DNA of 33,307 nt from Actinomycetota bacterium. Lineage in GTDB: Bacteria; Actinomycetota; Nitriliruptoria; Euzebyales; JAHELV01. The stretch spans positions 1-33,307 of the forward strand of contig JAHWKT010000017.1 of the NCBI GenBank assembly GCA_019347695.1, written 5' to 3'. How positions within the stretch are numbered: position 1 is the first letter of the stretch; each line of letters begins with the position of its first letter. The notes under the pieces were generated by a model that had not been told where the DNA came from, searched no databases, and saw nothing but the letters and a program-made list of their open reading frames with translations. Position numbers and translations under genes: made by a program. Shown here piece after piece: positions 1-8,392 of the stretch.

Positions 1-853
1 CCGGGTGCTGCAGTCGGTCGACCATCGGCTGTCCGACATGCAATGGGAGGTCCTGCTCGGTGGTCTGCTGGGTGACAGCGCGCTGTCACCCACACGCAGT
101 GGGCACGGTGCGCGGCTGCGGTGGGGACACGCGACGAAGCAGGCCGAGTACGCAGACTGGAAGGCATCGCTGTTCGCCAACATCGGCACCAGCCGGTCGA
201 TCAACGACAAGGGCGCGGTGTTCCACGACATGCGCCCACTGCCCGAGCTGGCCGAGTTTCGCGATGCCGTCTACATAGGCGGGAAGAAGGTCGTCAGCTA
301 CGACTACCTCAAGCAGCTGACCCCGCTGGCGCTGGCGATCTGGTACGCCGACGACGGCACGTTCACACTGCGATCGAAGGGCTTGCAGGAGCGGACGCGC
401 GGCGGTTCCGGCCGTTCCCAGACACTCGTCCGGCGGAGCCGGTCCGACGCGTGTTTCGTGGAACCAGGCTCCGCGAATATCTGTGTCGAGGCACTCGAGG
501 CCACCTCGCGGATCCGGCTCCAGGAGCACCTGCGCGACGAGTTCGGCATCACCGCCAGACTCGTCACGACCGCGGGCGACGCGATTCTGCGGTTCTCGAC
601 GCCCGAGACGGCGAAGCTGCACCGTCTGATCGCGCCATACGTCCACCCGTCGATGGACTACAAGCTGCTGCCATCCGAGCGTGGCCGGTTCGACGTCAGC
701 CCCGAGTTCACCGACTCCCGGCCGGCGCTCACACCGATGCCGGTGGTCGACATCCGCCAGACGCCGCTGCCGGCCGACCGGGTGCCGCACCGGTACGACA
801 TCGAGGTCGACGGCACGCACAACTACTTCGTCGACGGTGTCATGGTGCACAAC
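1..853 (+). mobile_element. RecA intein (C-terminal portion) with LAGLIDADG endonuclease
   Basis: A protein-splicing element within RecA. Two dodecapeptide (LAGLIDADG-type) motifs are visible: [11 protein letters not shown] near residue 19 of the visible frame and [11 protein letters not shown] near residue 109. The C-terminal splicing block ends [22 protein letters not shown], followed by Ser as the +1 nucleophile. The N-terminal Cys block is outside the window. The endonuclease region contains an extra segment (about residues 140-160) encoded by a dispersed palindromic repeat. Actinobacterial RecA inteins I remember run directly from a GGSGR-like segment to ICVEA, so this segment looks inserted. 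Splicing residues are intact at this end; whether the endonuclease still works is unknown. Confidence 0.93.
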
Positions 854-1282
854 TCGCCCGAGACGCAGCCGGGTGGGCGGGCGCTGAAGTTCTACTCGTC
901 GGTGCGTCTGGACGTCCGGCGGATCGAGTCGCTCAAGGACGGCACCGACTTCGTCGGCAACCGGGTCCGGGTCAAGGTCGTCAAGAACAAGGTGGCGCCG
1001 CCGTTCCGTCAGGCCGAGTTCGACATCCTGTTCGGTGAGGGGATCTCGAGGGAAGGGTCGATCCTCGACGTCGGCGTGGACGCCGGGTTCATCCGCAAGG
1101 CCGGTGCCTGGTACACCTACGAGGGCGAGCAGCTCGGGCAGGGGCGCGAGAACGCCCGCAACTTCCTGCGCGAGCACGACGACGTCGCCGCCGAGATCTA
1201 CAAGAAGGTGACCGAGCATCTCGGTCTGGCGCCGAGCGAGGACATCGGCGACGCCGACGGCGATCCCGACGGCATCCTGTGA
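1..1282 (+). CDS. recA: Recombinase RecA, C-terminal part, interrupted by an intein (5' end outside window)
   Basis: RecA is the ATP-dependent strand-exchange recombinase and the co-protease that triggers LexA self-cleavage. Only the second part is present. The frame is open from the window edge, so the start at base 5 in the ORF track is not a real start. The first 853 bases encode an intein. After its terminal His-Asn the RecA extein resumes at Ser ([20 protein letters not shown]), followed by the KVVKNK and [14 protein letters not shown] blocks and the C-terminal domain with [15 protein letters not shown] and an acidic tail. The insertion point lies just before SPET, which from memory is the M. 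leprae-type site and not the M. tuberculosis site. The stop overlaps the recX GTG start by four bases. Confidence 0.97.
   Translation, partial: RVLQSVDHRLSDMQWEVLLGGLLGDSALSPTRSGHGARLRWGHATKQAEYADWKASLFANIGTSRSINDKGAVFHDMRPLPELAEFRDAVYIGGKKVVSYDYLKQLTPLALAIWYADDGTFTLRSKGLQERTRGGSGRSQTLVRRSRSDACFVEPGSANICVEALEATSRIRLQEHLRDEFGITARLVTTAGDAILRFSTPETAKLHRLIAPYVHPSMDYKLLPSERGRFDVSPEFTDSRPALTPMPVVDIRQTPLPADRVPHRYDIEVDGTHNYFVDGVMVHNSPETQPGGRALKFYSSVRLDVRRIESLKDGTDFVGNRVRVKVVKNKVAPPFRQAEFDILFGEGISREGSILDVGVDAGFIRKAGAWYTYEGEQLGQGRENARNFLREHDDVAAEIYKKVTEHLGLAPSEDIGDADGDPDGIL
428..477 (+). repeat. Dispersed two-hairpin repeat, copy 1 (inside the RecA intein)
   Basis: A 50-bp unit with a short hairpin (CCGGC-GGA-GCCGG) followed by a longer imperfect palindrome (TTCGTGGA...TCCGCGAA, 455-477). 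The same unit recurs at 17298-17372 (reverse), 28801-28850 (forward) and 32102-32150 (reverse). Here it is translated in frame as part of the intein, giving roughly [17 protein letters not shown]. Confidence 0.85.
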
Positions 1283-1788
1283 CCGTGACGCAGGCGCCGG
1301 CCGACCATGAGCGGGCGCGCTCCGCCGCGGTCGGCTTCATCCTGCGCTCGACCAAGGCCAGACCACAGACCACGGCGGAGCTGCGCGGCGAGCTCGAGGC
1401 GCGCGAGCACCCCGCCGACGTGATCGATGACGCCATCGCACGGGCGACCGCGATCGGCGCGATCGATGACGCCGCGTTCGCGCGCGCCTGGGTCGCCGAC
1501 CGGGGCCTGGTACGCGGCTACTCGGCGTCCCGCCTGCGCCGGGAGCTGCGTCGCCGCCGTGTGCCCGACCCCTTGATCGACGACGCACTCACCCAGCTCG
1601 ACGAACGCGACGAACTGGCGGTCGCGACCGACCTGGCCAGGCACCGGGCCCAGCGGATGCCGGCCACGTTGGAGCCCGAAGCGGTGGCCCGTCGGCTGCT
1701 CGGGTTCCTCGCCCGGCGCGGGTACCCGGAGGGGCTGGCGCGCCGGGTGGCGATCGATGTCAGCGGTCTCGACCGCCACTGGGACTAG
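1279..1788 (+). CDS. recX: Regulatory protein RecX
   Basis: RecX binds RecA filaments and limits their extension and activity. The 169-residue product has the expected size and three-helix repeat character: alanine/arginine-rich helices, with [15 protein letters not shown] in the middle and [15 protein letters not shown] at the C-terminus, typical of the family. The GTG start overlaps the recA stop (GTGA), which implies translational coupling, and the position directly after recA is the standard arrangement. No own promoter is evident. Confidence 0.93.
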   Translation: MTVTQAPADHERARSAAVGFILRSTKARPQTTAELRGELEAREHPADVIDDAIARATAIGAIDDAAFARAWVADRGLVRGYSASRLRRELRRRRVPDPLIDDALTQLDERDELAVATDLARHRAQRMPATLEPEAVARRLLGFLARRGYPEGLARRVAIDVSGLDRHWD

Positions 1789-1826
1789 ACTGCCGCCACG
1801 ACCGCGAGTCCGGGAAGGCGCTATCC

Positions 1827-2102
1827 GTGAGCACCGTGCAGGTGTGGCTGCTGATCGGTGTACCCGTGCTGTTCGTCGGTGTCGTGTTGTTCACCGCCCG
1901 CTCGCGAGCGCTCGGCGTCCTGGGTGTCCTCGCGACGCTCGGCGGCGCGGTGGCGATGGCGGCGGTCGACCGCGCGTCCGGTGCTGTGCTCGGCGTAGTC
2001 GCCGTGCTGCTGTACGCCACGGGCCGTGCGGGCGATGGTGCGGTCGTCGGCGCTGACCCCGTGCGCGGACGGGCAGGCGCGCCGGATACGAACCCGCCGT
2101 GA
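1827..2102 (+). CDS. Small hydrophobic membrane protein
   Basis: A 91-residue protein that I do not recognise. It has three hydrophobic stretches (about residues 6-24, 28-46 and 51-66) that would make two or three membrane helices, and a charged, proline-containing tail. It starts at GTG with a weak purine-rich ribosome site (GGGAAGG). It lies 38 bp after recX and 22 bp before miaB, in the same direction, so it is probably co-transcribed. Small uncharacterised proteins also sit between recX and miaB in other actinobacteria. Confidence 0.7.
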   Translation: MSTVQVWLLIGVPVLFVGVVLFTARSRALGVLGVLATLGGAVAMAAVDRASGAVLGVVAVLLYATGRAGDGAVVGADPVRGRAGAPDTNPP

Positions 2103-2124
2103 TCGGCGGCTATCGTTGGCCGCA

Positions 2125-3537
2125 GTGAACGCGCGAACGTACTTCATCCGCACGTACGGCTGCCAGATGAACGAGCACGACTCGGAGCGGGCGGCCGGCG
2201 TGCTCGAGACGATGGGCTACCGGCCGGCCGATGACGCCGAAGCGGCCGACCTCGTGCTGTTCAACACCTGCGCGATCAGGGAGAACGCCGATCACAAGCT
2301 GTACGGCCACCTGTCGCAGCTCAAGCCACTCAAGCTCACCGACCCCGGCAAACAGGTCGTCGTCGGCGGCTGCCTCGCGCAGAAGGATCAGGGCGCCATC
2401 GCCGAGCGGGCGCCCTGGGTCGACGTCGTCTACGGCACCCACAACCTCGCGCGCCTGCCAGCGCTGCTGCGGCAGGCCGACTCCGCGGCGCTGCCGGTCG
2501 TCGAGATCATCGAGCAGACCGAGGCGTTCCCCTCGGCGCTGCCGGCCCGGCGGGAGGTCGCCCACCACGCGTGGGTGTCGATCTCGATCGGCTGTGACAA
2601 CACCTGCACGTTCTGCATCGTCCCGTCGCTGCGCGGCCCGGAGAAGTCGCGCCGCATGGGCGACATCCTCGCCGAGGTGCGAAGCCTCGTCGCCGACGGG
2701 GTCAGCGAGGTCACGCTGCTCGGTCAGAACGTCAACTCGTACGGTCGTGATCTCGTGCGTCGTGGCGAGATCGCCGCACCCGGGCGGCGCAACCGCACGT
2801 TGTTCGCCGAGCTGCTCCACGCGCTCGGTGATGTCGACGGCCTCGAGCGCATCCGCTTCACGAGTCCGCATCCCAAGGATTTCACGTCCGACGTGTTCGC
2901 GGCGATGCGTGACATCCCAGCGGTGTGTGAGCACCTGCACCTGCCGCTGCAGTCGGGCAGCGACCGGATCCTGCGACGCATGCAACGGTCCTACCGTGCG
3001 CATCGTTTCCTCGACCTGGTCTCGGAGGCACGCGGCACTATCCCGGGAGTGGCGATCTCGACCGACATCATCGTGGGTTTCCCTGGCGAGACCGACGAGG
3101 ACTTCGAACAGACGATGCAGGTCACCGCGGCGGCCGCGTTCGACTCGGCGTACACCTTCGAGTACTCGCGGCGGCCCGGCACGGCTGCGGTCGATCTCGA
3201 CGGCCATCTGGAGCCGTCGCTGGTCAACGTCCGCTACCGGCGGCTGGCGGCGCGCACCCGCGAACTTGCCGGCGCATCGAACGCCCGCCAGATCGGCACC
3301 GTGCAGGAACTGTTGATCGAGGGACCGTCCAAGACCGATGCGCGTCGGATGTCCGGTCGGACGCGGACCAACCGGTTGGTGCACGTCGCCCGCCACCCCT
3401 TGGCGCGCGCCGGAGCGTTGGTGCCCGCGCGCCTCGAGGAGGCGGCGTCGTTCTACCTGTTGGGCGCCGTGACCGATGCGCCGTTGGATGCGCCGGTCGG
3501 CACGCCGCTGCCAGCGGCGAACGTCCCAGCGAGGTGA
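2125..3537 (+). CDS. miaB: tRNA-2-methylthio-N6-dimethylallyladenosine synthase MiaB
   Basis: A radical-SAM methylthiotransferase that converts i6A37 to ms2i6A37 in tRNAs, acting after MiaA, which is encoded two genes downstream. Counting from GTG 2125 (470 aa), the MTTase domain carries the auxiliary-cluster cysteines C13, C49 and C83 (YGCQMN, NTCAIRE, GGCLAQ). The radical-SAM motif CDNTCTFC gives C157, C161 and C164, and a C-terminal TRAM-like RNA-binding region follows. The ORF track starts earlier, but homology begins at NARTYFIRTYGCQMN, so GTG 2125 is preferred; a TTG at 2116 is an alternative. The stop overlaps the next gene (GTGA). Confidence 0.95.
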   Translation: MNARTYFIRTYGCQMNEHDSERAAGVLETMGYRPADDAEAADLVLFNTCAIRENADHKLYGHLSQLKPLKLTDPGKQVVVGGCLAQKDQGAIAERAPWVDVVYGTHNLARLPALLRQADSAALPVVEIIEQTEAFPSALPARREVAHHAWVSISIGCDNTCTFCIVPSLRGPEKSRRMGDILAEVRSLVADGVSEVTLLGQNVNSYGRDLVRRGEIAAPGRRNRTLFAELLHALGDVDGLERIRFTSPHPKDFTSDVFAAMRDIPAVCEHLHLPLQSGSDRILRRMQRSYRAHRFLDLVSEARGTIPGVAISTDIIVGFPGETDEDFEQTMQVTAAAAFDSAYTFEYSRRPGTAAVDLDGHLEPSLVNVRYRRLAARTRELAGASNARQIGTVQELLIEGPSKTDARRMSGRTRTNRLVHVARHPLARAGALVPARLEEAASFYLLGAVTDAPLDAPVGTPLPAANVPAR

Positions 3538-4280
3538 CGGACCGGACACTGCGCGGTGCGGCGAGCATCCCGAGTGCGCCGCTGCTGGTCGAGGGTGTCG
3601 GGGTCGGCGGTGGTGCCGGCGTACAGGAGCTGCGCGACAGCGTGCACCGCGTCATCGAACGGCTGCCCGCCACCGACGTGACGGTGCTGGTGGCAGCCGG
3701 CCAGTCGGTGCTGCACGACACCGCCGAGATCAACCTGGCCGGATTGGGCTACCCACACATCACCCGCACCCTCGCGCCGTGCCCCGAGGCCATCGCCGTG
3801 CTGTCGCGCGTGACACAGTACCCGCGGGTGCGGCGGCCGCGGCTGCCGCTGGATCTCGCCGTGCTGGGGTTGTTGGCGGGAGACACGGCGCCCGTCGTCG
3901 CGCTCGAGGTCCCGGCGTCCGCCGAGTTCGCGGTGCTGTCGGCACTGGGAACCAGCGTTGTGCAGGCGCTCGAGGAGGCGGAGCTGACCGGCACGATGAT
4001 CGTGGCCGGCGACCTGTCGGCCGGCCTCGACGGCAGCGCACCGCTCGCGCAGCGTCCCGGTGCCAGGGAGTGGGACGCCCGCGTCGTCGCGTCGTTCACC
4101 AGCGATGCCTCGGCCCGACTGGAGGAGCTGGGGCCGGCGGCCGCGGCGGAGGTCGGCGCCCGCGGGTGGGCGGCGTTGTGCGTGCTGCACGGGGCGGCGG
4201 CGTCGGCCGACCTGCAGCTGCACGTGCGGCGCTACACGGCCCCACGTGGTGTCGGGTACCTGGTGATGTCGGGGAAATGA
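3534..4280 (+). CDS. Class III extradiol dioxygenase (LigB)-like protein, Rv2728c-type
   Basis: A 248-residue alanine/glycine-rich protein of unknown function. It resembles the LigB-superfamily proteins encoded between miaB and miaA in many actinobacteria (Rv2728c in M. tuberculosis, from memory). An N-terminal P-S-A-P-L-L-V block and conserved central stretches (DLAVLGLLAGDTAPVVALEV, MIVAGDLSAGLD) are visible. I cannot confirm a complete metal site: the histidines that bind iron in true dioxygenases are not evident, so catalysis should not be assumed. It is coupled at both ends: GTGA overlap with miaB and ATGA overlap with miaA. Conserved placement between two tRNA-modification genes is the only functional hint. 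Confidence 0.8.
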   Translation: MTDRTLRGAASIPSAPLLVEGVGVGGGAGVQELRDSVHRVIERLPATDVTVLVAAGQSVLHDTAEINLAGLGYPHITRTLAPCPEAIAVLSRVTQYPRVRRPRLPLDLAVLGLLAGDTAPVVALEVPASAEFAVLSALGTSVVQALEEAELTGTMIVAGDLSAGLDGSAPLAQRPGAREWDARVVASFTSDASARLEELGPAAAAEVGARGWAALCVLHGAAASADLQLHVRRYTAPRGVGYLVMSGK

Positions 4281-5254
4281 CCGGAACAGCCGCACCCGCG
4301 GTGACCGCGATCGTCGGGCCGACCGCCGCAGGCAAGTCGGCGATCGCCGAGACGGTGGCGTCGACCATGCGGGCCGAGATCGTCGCGGTCGACGCGTTCA
4401 CGATCTACCGCGGCATGGACATCGGCACCGACACGCCGGTCGCACCCGCCGTCGCGCATCACATGGTCGATGTGCTGGACCCCTCGGTCGAGTGCACCGC
4501 GCAGTGGTTCCAACGTCGGGCGCGGGCTGCGATCGCCGACGTGCTGCGACGTGGTCGCCATCCGCTCCTCGTCGGTGGGTCAGGTTTGTACTTCCGCGCG
4601 GTGGTCGATCCGCTGGAGTTTCCGCCGACCGACGCGCAGGTGCGCGCCGACCTCGAACGCCGCTACCCGCACGCCGCCGCGGCCCACGACGCGCTCGCCG
4701 TCGCCGATCCCGACACGGCGGCCACCGTCGATCCGGGCAACTGGCGGCGCGCGATCCGCGCGCTCGAGGTGGTCACGCTCACCGGGCGGTCCTTTCTGTC
4801 GTGGCGTGTCGCATGGGACGACTACACGCCGTGGTACTCGGGGCTGCGGGTCGTCGGCGTCGATATCGCCCGCGACCAGCTGGCACAGCGCATCGTCGAC
4901 CGCGTCGATGCGATGCTGGCGGCCGGCTGGGTAGACGAGGCCGCCCGGTTGCGCGGCCGTGCGTTGTCGCGGACCGCGGCGGCTGCGATCGGGTACGCCG
5001 AGCTCTGGGAGCACCTGGACAGCAGGTGCACGCTGGCGCAGGCGCGCGAGCGGATCATCGTGCGTACCCGCCGGTATGCGGTCCGGCAGCAGCGCTGGTT
5101 CGCCGCCGATCGGCGGGTACGCTGGATGGCACCCGCCGCTGCGACCCACTGGCTGCTCGAAGGTCCGGGGCGGGTGGCCGACACCGATCGGCACGCCGAA
5201 GCTCGTCACGGTCGCGACGACAGATCGCCGCCGGCCGGTTCTGCAGGGGAGTGA
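4277..5254 (+). CDS. miaA: tRNA dimethylallyltransferase MiaA
   Basis: Transfers the dimethylallyl group of DMAPP to N6 of A37 in tRNAs reading UNN codons, giving the substrate for MiaB. The 325-residue product starts MTGTAAPAVTAIVGPTAAGKSA; the P-loop GPTAAGKS is at residues 14-21. It is followed by VDAFTIYRGMDIGTDTP (conserved Asp and YRGMDIGT), HHMVDVLDPS, and VGGSGLYFRAV, the prenyltransferase signature. The ORF track begins upstream in the same frame; the ATG at 4277 overlaps the previous stop (ATGA) and is the natural start. The C-terminal ~25 residues are hydrophilic and probably disordered. Confidence 0.95.
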   Translation: MTGTAAPAVTAIVGPTAAGKSAIAETVASTMRAEIVAVDAFTIYRGMDIGTDTPVAPAVAHHMVDVLDPSVECTAQWFQRRARAAIADVLRRGRHPLLVGGSGLYFRAVVDPLEFPPTDAQVRADLERRYPHAAAAHDALAVADPDTAATVDPGNWRRAIRALEVVTLTGRSFLSWRVAWDDYTPWYSGLRVVGVDIARDQLAQRIVDRVDAMLAAGWVDEAARLRGRALSRTAAAAIGYAELWEHLDSRCTLAQARERIIVRTRRYAVRQQRWFAADRRVRWMAPAAATHWLLEGPGRVADTDRHAEARHGRDDRSPPAGSAGE

Positions 5255-5264
5255 GCGATAGCTG

Positions 5265-6110
5265 ATGCAGGTCACGAAGGTCCATGGCTGCGGCAACGAC
5301 TTCGTGTTGATCGGTGATCTCGGCGATGCGCTCGACGTCTCGTCGGATCTGGTACGCGCGTTGTGCGACCGTCATCGCGGTGTCGGCGGCGACGGTGTCA
5401 TCCGGATCGCGCCACCGCGTGATGCCGAGTCGGACGTGTTCATGGACTATCGCAACTCCGACGGTGGTGTCGTCGAGATGTGCGGCAATGGTGTCCGCTG
5501 TGTCGCGAGCTACCTGCTCAACCGCGGGCTGTGTCGTGGCGACCAGGTCCGTGTCGGGTCGCGTGCCGGTGTCAAGACGGTGCGGGTGACGGCACGTGAC
5601 CGCGATGGTCGGGTCAGCGAGACTGAGGTCGACATGGGCACGCCCGAGGCGACCGGCACCGTCGCGCTTCGCGTGCCCGCCCCGGACGGCAAGTACGCGG
5701 TCGAGATCGAGGCCGTCACCGTGTCGATGGGCAACCCGCATGCGGTGGTCGAGGTCGACGACCTGAGCGCTGTGCCGGTCGGGGAGTGGGGTCCACGGAT
5801 CGAGCACGATCCGGCGTTCGTCGACGGCACCAACGTCGAGTTCATCACTGTGCCGGCGCCCGATGTCATCCATGGACGGATCTGGGAACGCGGCGTCGGG
5901 GAGACTCTCGCGTCGGGCACCGGCGCATCGGCGATGGCGGTCGCAGCGCACCTGCAGGGACGTACCGGCCGCGATGTCCGTGTGCGAGTTCCGGGTGGTG
6001 TGCTGACCGCACGGTGGACGTCGTCGACGTTGCTCATCCGTGGTCCTGCGGTCGAGGTGTTCGACGCCGAGCTCGATGATGTGTGGCTCGCCACGTTGGT
6101 CGATGACTGA
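5265..6110 (+). CDS. dapF: Diaminopimelate epimerase DapF, Ser at the second catalytic position
   Basis: DapF interconverts LL- and meso-diaminopimelate for lysine and peptidoglycan synthesis, using two cysteines as acid and base. The 281-residue protein is full length. It begins MQVTKVHGCGNDFVLI, has the first catalytic Cys73 in EMCGNGVRC, and has GNPHAV and the GVGETL block. The second catalytic cysteine (Cys217 in H. influenzae numbering, which matches here without offset) is replaced by Ser217 (ETLASGTGAS; codon TCG at 5913-5915). The fold and substrate motifs otherwise look intact and the gene sits in its usual operon. It lies 10 bp after miaA and overlaps hflX by 8 bp. Confidence 0.93.
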   Translation: MQVTKVHGCGNDFVLIGDLGDALDVSSDLVRALCDRHRGVGGDGVIRIAPPRDAESDVFMDYRNSDGGVVEMCGNGVRCVASYLLNRGLCRGDQVRVGSRAGVKTVRVTARDRDGRVSETEVDMGTPEATGTVALRVPAPDGKYAVEIEAVTVSMGNPHAVVEVDDLSAVPVGEWGPRIEHDPAFVDGTNVEFITVPAPDVIHGRIWERGVGETLASGTGASAMAVAAHLQGRTGRDVRVRVPGGVLTARWTSSTLLIRGPAVEVFDAELDDVWLATLVDD

Positions 6111-7485
6111 CGTGCACCGGCACGATGCGCTGTCACGCGCCGAGCAACGTCGCGCGCAAGCCGAACGCATCGGCGATCATGCGCCGCGGGAGGGTGTCGA
6201 CATCATCCGCCCCGTCGAGCGGGCGATTCTGGTCGCGGTGCGGCTTCCCGACAAGACCGCGGCCGATGTCACCTCGTCACTCGACGAGCTCGAGCTGCTG
6301 GTTGACACGGCGGGCGGTGACGCGGTCGAGCGGTTCACCCAGCGCCGGGACCGGCCCGATCCCGCCACCTTCATCGGCAGCGGCAAGGTGACGATCCTGC
6401 GCGACCGGGTGCGGGTGACCGAAGCCGACGCTGTGATCTTCGACGACGAGTTGACACCCGCGCAGCAGCGCAACCTCGAGGAGGCGCTCGCGACGAAGGT
6501 GCTCGACCGCACCATCGTGATCCTCGATATCTTCGCGCAGCACGCCTCGACACGGCAGGGCAAGCTGCAGGTGGAGTTCGCGCAGCTCACCTACCTGCTG
6601 TCACGGCTGCGCGGGTGGGGCCAGGCGTTGTCGCGTCAGGCCGGCGGCATCGGCACGCGTGGCCCGGGCGAGTCACAACTCGAGGTCGACCGGCGACGGA
6701 TCAACCGGCGGATCAGCCGACTGCGCGACGACCTGGCCCGCGCGCACGAGGCCCGAACGTTGACGAACCGAAGCCGTGCGCGGAACCAGGTGCCGGTCGT
6801 CGCGTTGGTCGGGTACACCAACGCGGGCAAGTCGACGGTGCTCAACCGGCTGACGGGCGCGACCGTTGGGGTGGCCGATCGCCTGTTCGCGACTCTCGAC
6901 GTGACGGCACGTCGTCTCGAGCTGACCGATGGCCGTACCGCGGTCGCCACCGACACGGTGGGGTTCATCCAGAACCTGCCGACGCAGCTCGTCGAGGCCT
7001 TCACCTCCACACTCGAGCAGACTCTCGATGCCGAGCTGTTGTTGCACGTCTGTGATGCCAGTCATCCGCGGGTCGAGGAACAGATCACGGCGGTCGATGC
7101 CGTGCTCAGCGAGATCGGTGCGGCCGAGCTGCCCCGGCTGCTGGTGCTCAACAAGATCGATGTCGCTGACGACGCGACGGTTCGGCGGTTGACGCGCGGC
7201 CACGGTGATGCGGTTGCGGTGTCTGGTCTGACCGGTGCAGGGATCGACCGTCTCGTCGTCGCGGTGACAGCCAGGCTGGCGTCGCCACGTCGCATGGTGG
7301 AGGCGCTGGTGCCGTACGCGCACGCCGACCTGATCGCGCTGGCGCACCGCGACGGGACGGTGCTCAAGGAGGAGCACCGTCCCGAGGGCACGCACATCGT
7401 GGCGCAGCTGGACGCCGGTCCCGCCGCGTCGTTCGCGCCCTTCGAGGTCCGCAATGGCCGGGACGGGTCGGCAGCGCCCGAGTGA
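6103..7485 (+). CDS. hflX: GTPase HflX (ribosome-splitting/rescue factor)
   Basis: HflX is an Obg-HflX superfamily GTPase that binds the 50S subunit and rescues stalled or stress-damaged ribosomes. From ATG 6103 (460 aa): the N-terminal HflX domain with GSGKVTIL and DDELTPAQQRNLE, then the linker with GGIGTRGPGESQLE, then the G domain with G1 GYTNAGKS (237-244), G3 DTVGF (284-288) and G4 NKID (350-353). The ORF track begins in dapF; MTDVHRHD at 6103 is the most plausible start and overlaps the dapF stop by 8 bp. It ends 6 bp before the convergent lexA. Confidence 0.95.
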   Translation: MTDVHRHDALSRAEQRRAQAERIGDHAPREGVDIIRPVERAILVAVRLPDKTAADVTSSLDELELLVDTAGGDAVERFTQRRDRPDPATFIGSGKVTILRDRVRVTEADAVIFDDELTPAQQRNLEEALATKVLDRTIVILDIFAQHASTRQGKLQVEFAQLTYLLSRLRGWGQALSRQAGGIGTRGPGESQLEVDRRRINRRISRLRDDLARAHEARTLTNRSRARNQVPVVALVGYTNAGKSTVLNRLTGATVGVADRLFATLDVTARRLELTDGRTAVATDTVGFIQNLPTQLVEAFTSTLEQTLDAELLLHVCDASHPRVEEQITAVDAVLSEIGAAELPRLLVLNKIDVADDATVRRLTRGHGDAVAVSGLTGAGIDRLVVAVTARLASPRRMVEALVPYAHADLIALAHRDGTVLKEEHRPEGTHIVAQLDAGPAASFAPFEVRNGRDGSAAPE

Positions 7486-7491
7486 GTCGCG

Positions 7492-8130
7492 CTACAGACT
7501 GCGCAGCACGGCGACGACGCGGCCCAAAACCGCAGCCTGCTCGTTGGAGGAGACAGGGATCGGTTCGTAGCCCTCGTTGGCGGGATCGAGGAACACCTGG
7601 CCGTCGCGGGTCCGACGGAAGAACTTGACGGTGGCCTCACCGTCGATCATCGCGGCACACATCTCGCCCTGCTCGACGGTCGGCTGCTGGCGGATCACCA
7701 CGTAGTCGCCCGGCAGCACACCGGCGAGCACCATCGACTCTCCGCGCACCCGCAGCATGAACAGCGTGCCGTCGCCGACGAGGTCCTTGGGCAGCTGATA
7801 CAGCTCCTCCACCCGTTCGTCGGCGAGGATCGGAGCACCCGCGGCGATCTCACCCACCAGTGGGACCGCGCGCACGCTGGCAGGCGTCCGTGCGAGCTCG
7901 CTGTCGGGATCGAACCGGACCTCGATCGCCCGAGGGCGTGACGGATCGCGTCGCAGGTACCCGAGGCGCTCCAGCGATGCGAGCTGTGCGTGGACGCTCG
8001 AGGTCGACCGAAGGCCGACCGCCTCGCCGATCTCACGCACGCTCGGCGGATACCCGCGTTGCTCCACGGTCTGCCGGATCATGTCGAGGATCTGCTGCTG
8101 TCGGGAGGTCAGGTCGGTGCTGCCGCTCAT
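7492..8130 (-). CDS. lexA: SOS repressor LexA
   Basis: LexA represses DNA-damage genes and cleaves itself when RecA filaments form. The 212-residue protein has an N-terminal winged helix (YPPSVREIGEAVGLRSTSSVHAQL) and a C-terminal peptidase domain. The cleavage site is Ala97-Gly98 (VGEIAAGAP), the nucleophile Ser132 (RGESMV) and the general base Lys169 (ATVKFF). The ORF track extends 55 codons upstream, but the ATG at 8130 has a strong Shine-Dalgarno (AAGGAG, 6-nt spacing) and matches family length. Three LexA-box-like sequences upstream imply autoregulation. Confidence 0.97.
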   Translation of the reverse strand: MSGSTDLTSRQQQILDMIRQTVEQRGYPPSVREIGEAVGLRSTSSVHAQLASLERLGYLRRDPSRPRAIEVRFDPDSELARTPASVRAVPLVGEIAAGAPILADERVEELYQLPKDLVGDGTLFMLRVRGESMVLAGVLPGDYVVIRQQPTVEQGEMCAAMIDGEATVKFFRRTRDGQVFLDPANEGYEPIPVSSNEQAAVLGRVVAVLRSL

Positions 8131-8226
8131 GGAGTGCTCCTTGGGCGTGTGTGGTTGATCGACCGGGCGGTGGTTCGGGCGCCGCGATCGAGTTGTGAGC
8201 ACGGTAGCGATTCGTGGCACGAAAGG

Positions 8227-8240
8227 CAAACACCTGTTCG
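8227..8240. promoter_or_regulatory. LexA box 1 (lexA/LysM intergenic region)
   Basis: CAAACACCTGTTCG, close to the Gram-positive/actinobacterial LexA consensus CGAACRNNYGTTCG. The right half-site is perfect and the left half-site has one mismatch. It is identical over 14 bp to box 2 and is the site nearest to lexA. Confidence 0.75.
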
Positions 8241-8292
8241 CTTTGTGCGCTTGCGCCGATGCGCGATCCCGTTGGCCGACCCGAGTTGACAG

Positions 8293-8306
8293 CAAACACC
8301 TGTTCG
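8293..8306. promoter_or_regulatory. LexA box 2 (lexA/LysM intergenic region)
   Basis: CAAACACCTGTTCG, an exact repeat of box 1, centred 66 bp away. Confidence 0.75.
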
Positions 8307-8325
8307 GTCATGCTGGAGTCTTGAT

Positions 8326-8339
8326 CGAACACAGGTTCG
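8326..8339. promoter_or_regulatory. LexA box 3 (nearest to the LysM gene)
   Basis: CGAACACAGGTTCG, with both CGAAC and GTTCG half-sites perfect. Centred 33 bp from box 2, it lies ~55 bp upstream of the LysM gene start and probably overlaps its promoter. Confidence 0.75.
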
Positions 8340-8392
8340 TTTCTGACGGGCAATGGGTACGTTCCGCAACGAGCGAGTGACCGGAGGTAGTA

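Noticed and set aside
86-1219. Long reverse-strand ORF (377 aa) opposite recA
   Set aside because: Antisense shadow of a high-GC gene; Arg/Val/Asp-rich with no family resemblance.
2110-3549. 479-aa reverse ORF opposite miaB
   Set aside because: Shadow; the forward frame has full MiaB motifs.
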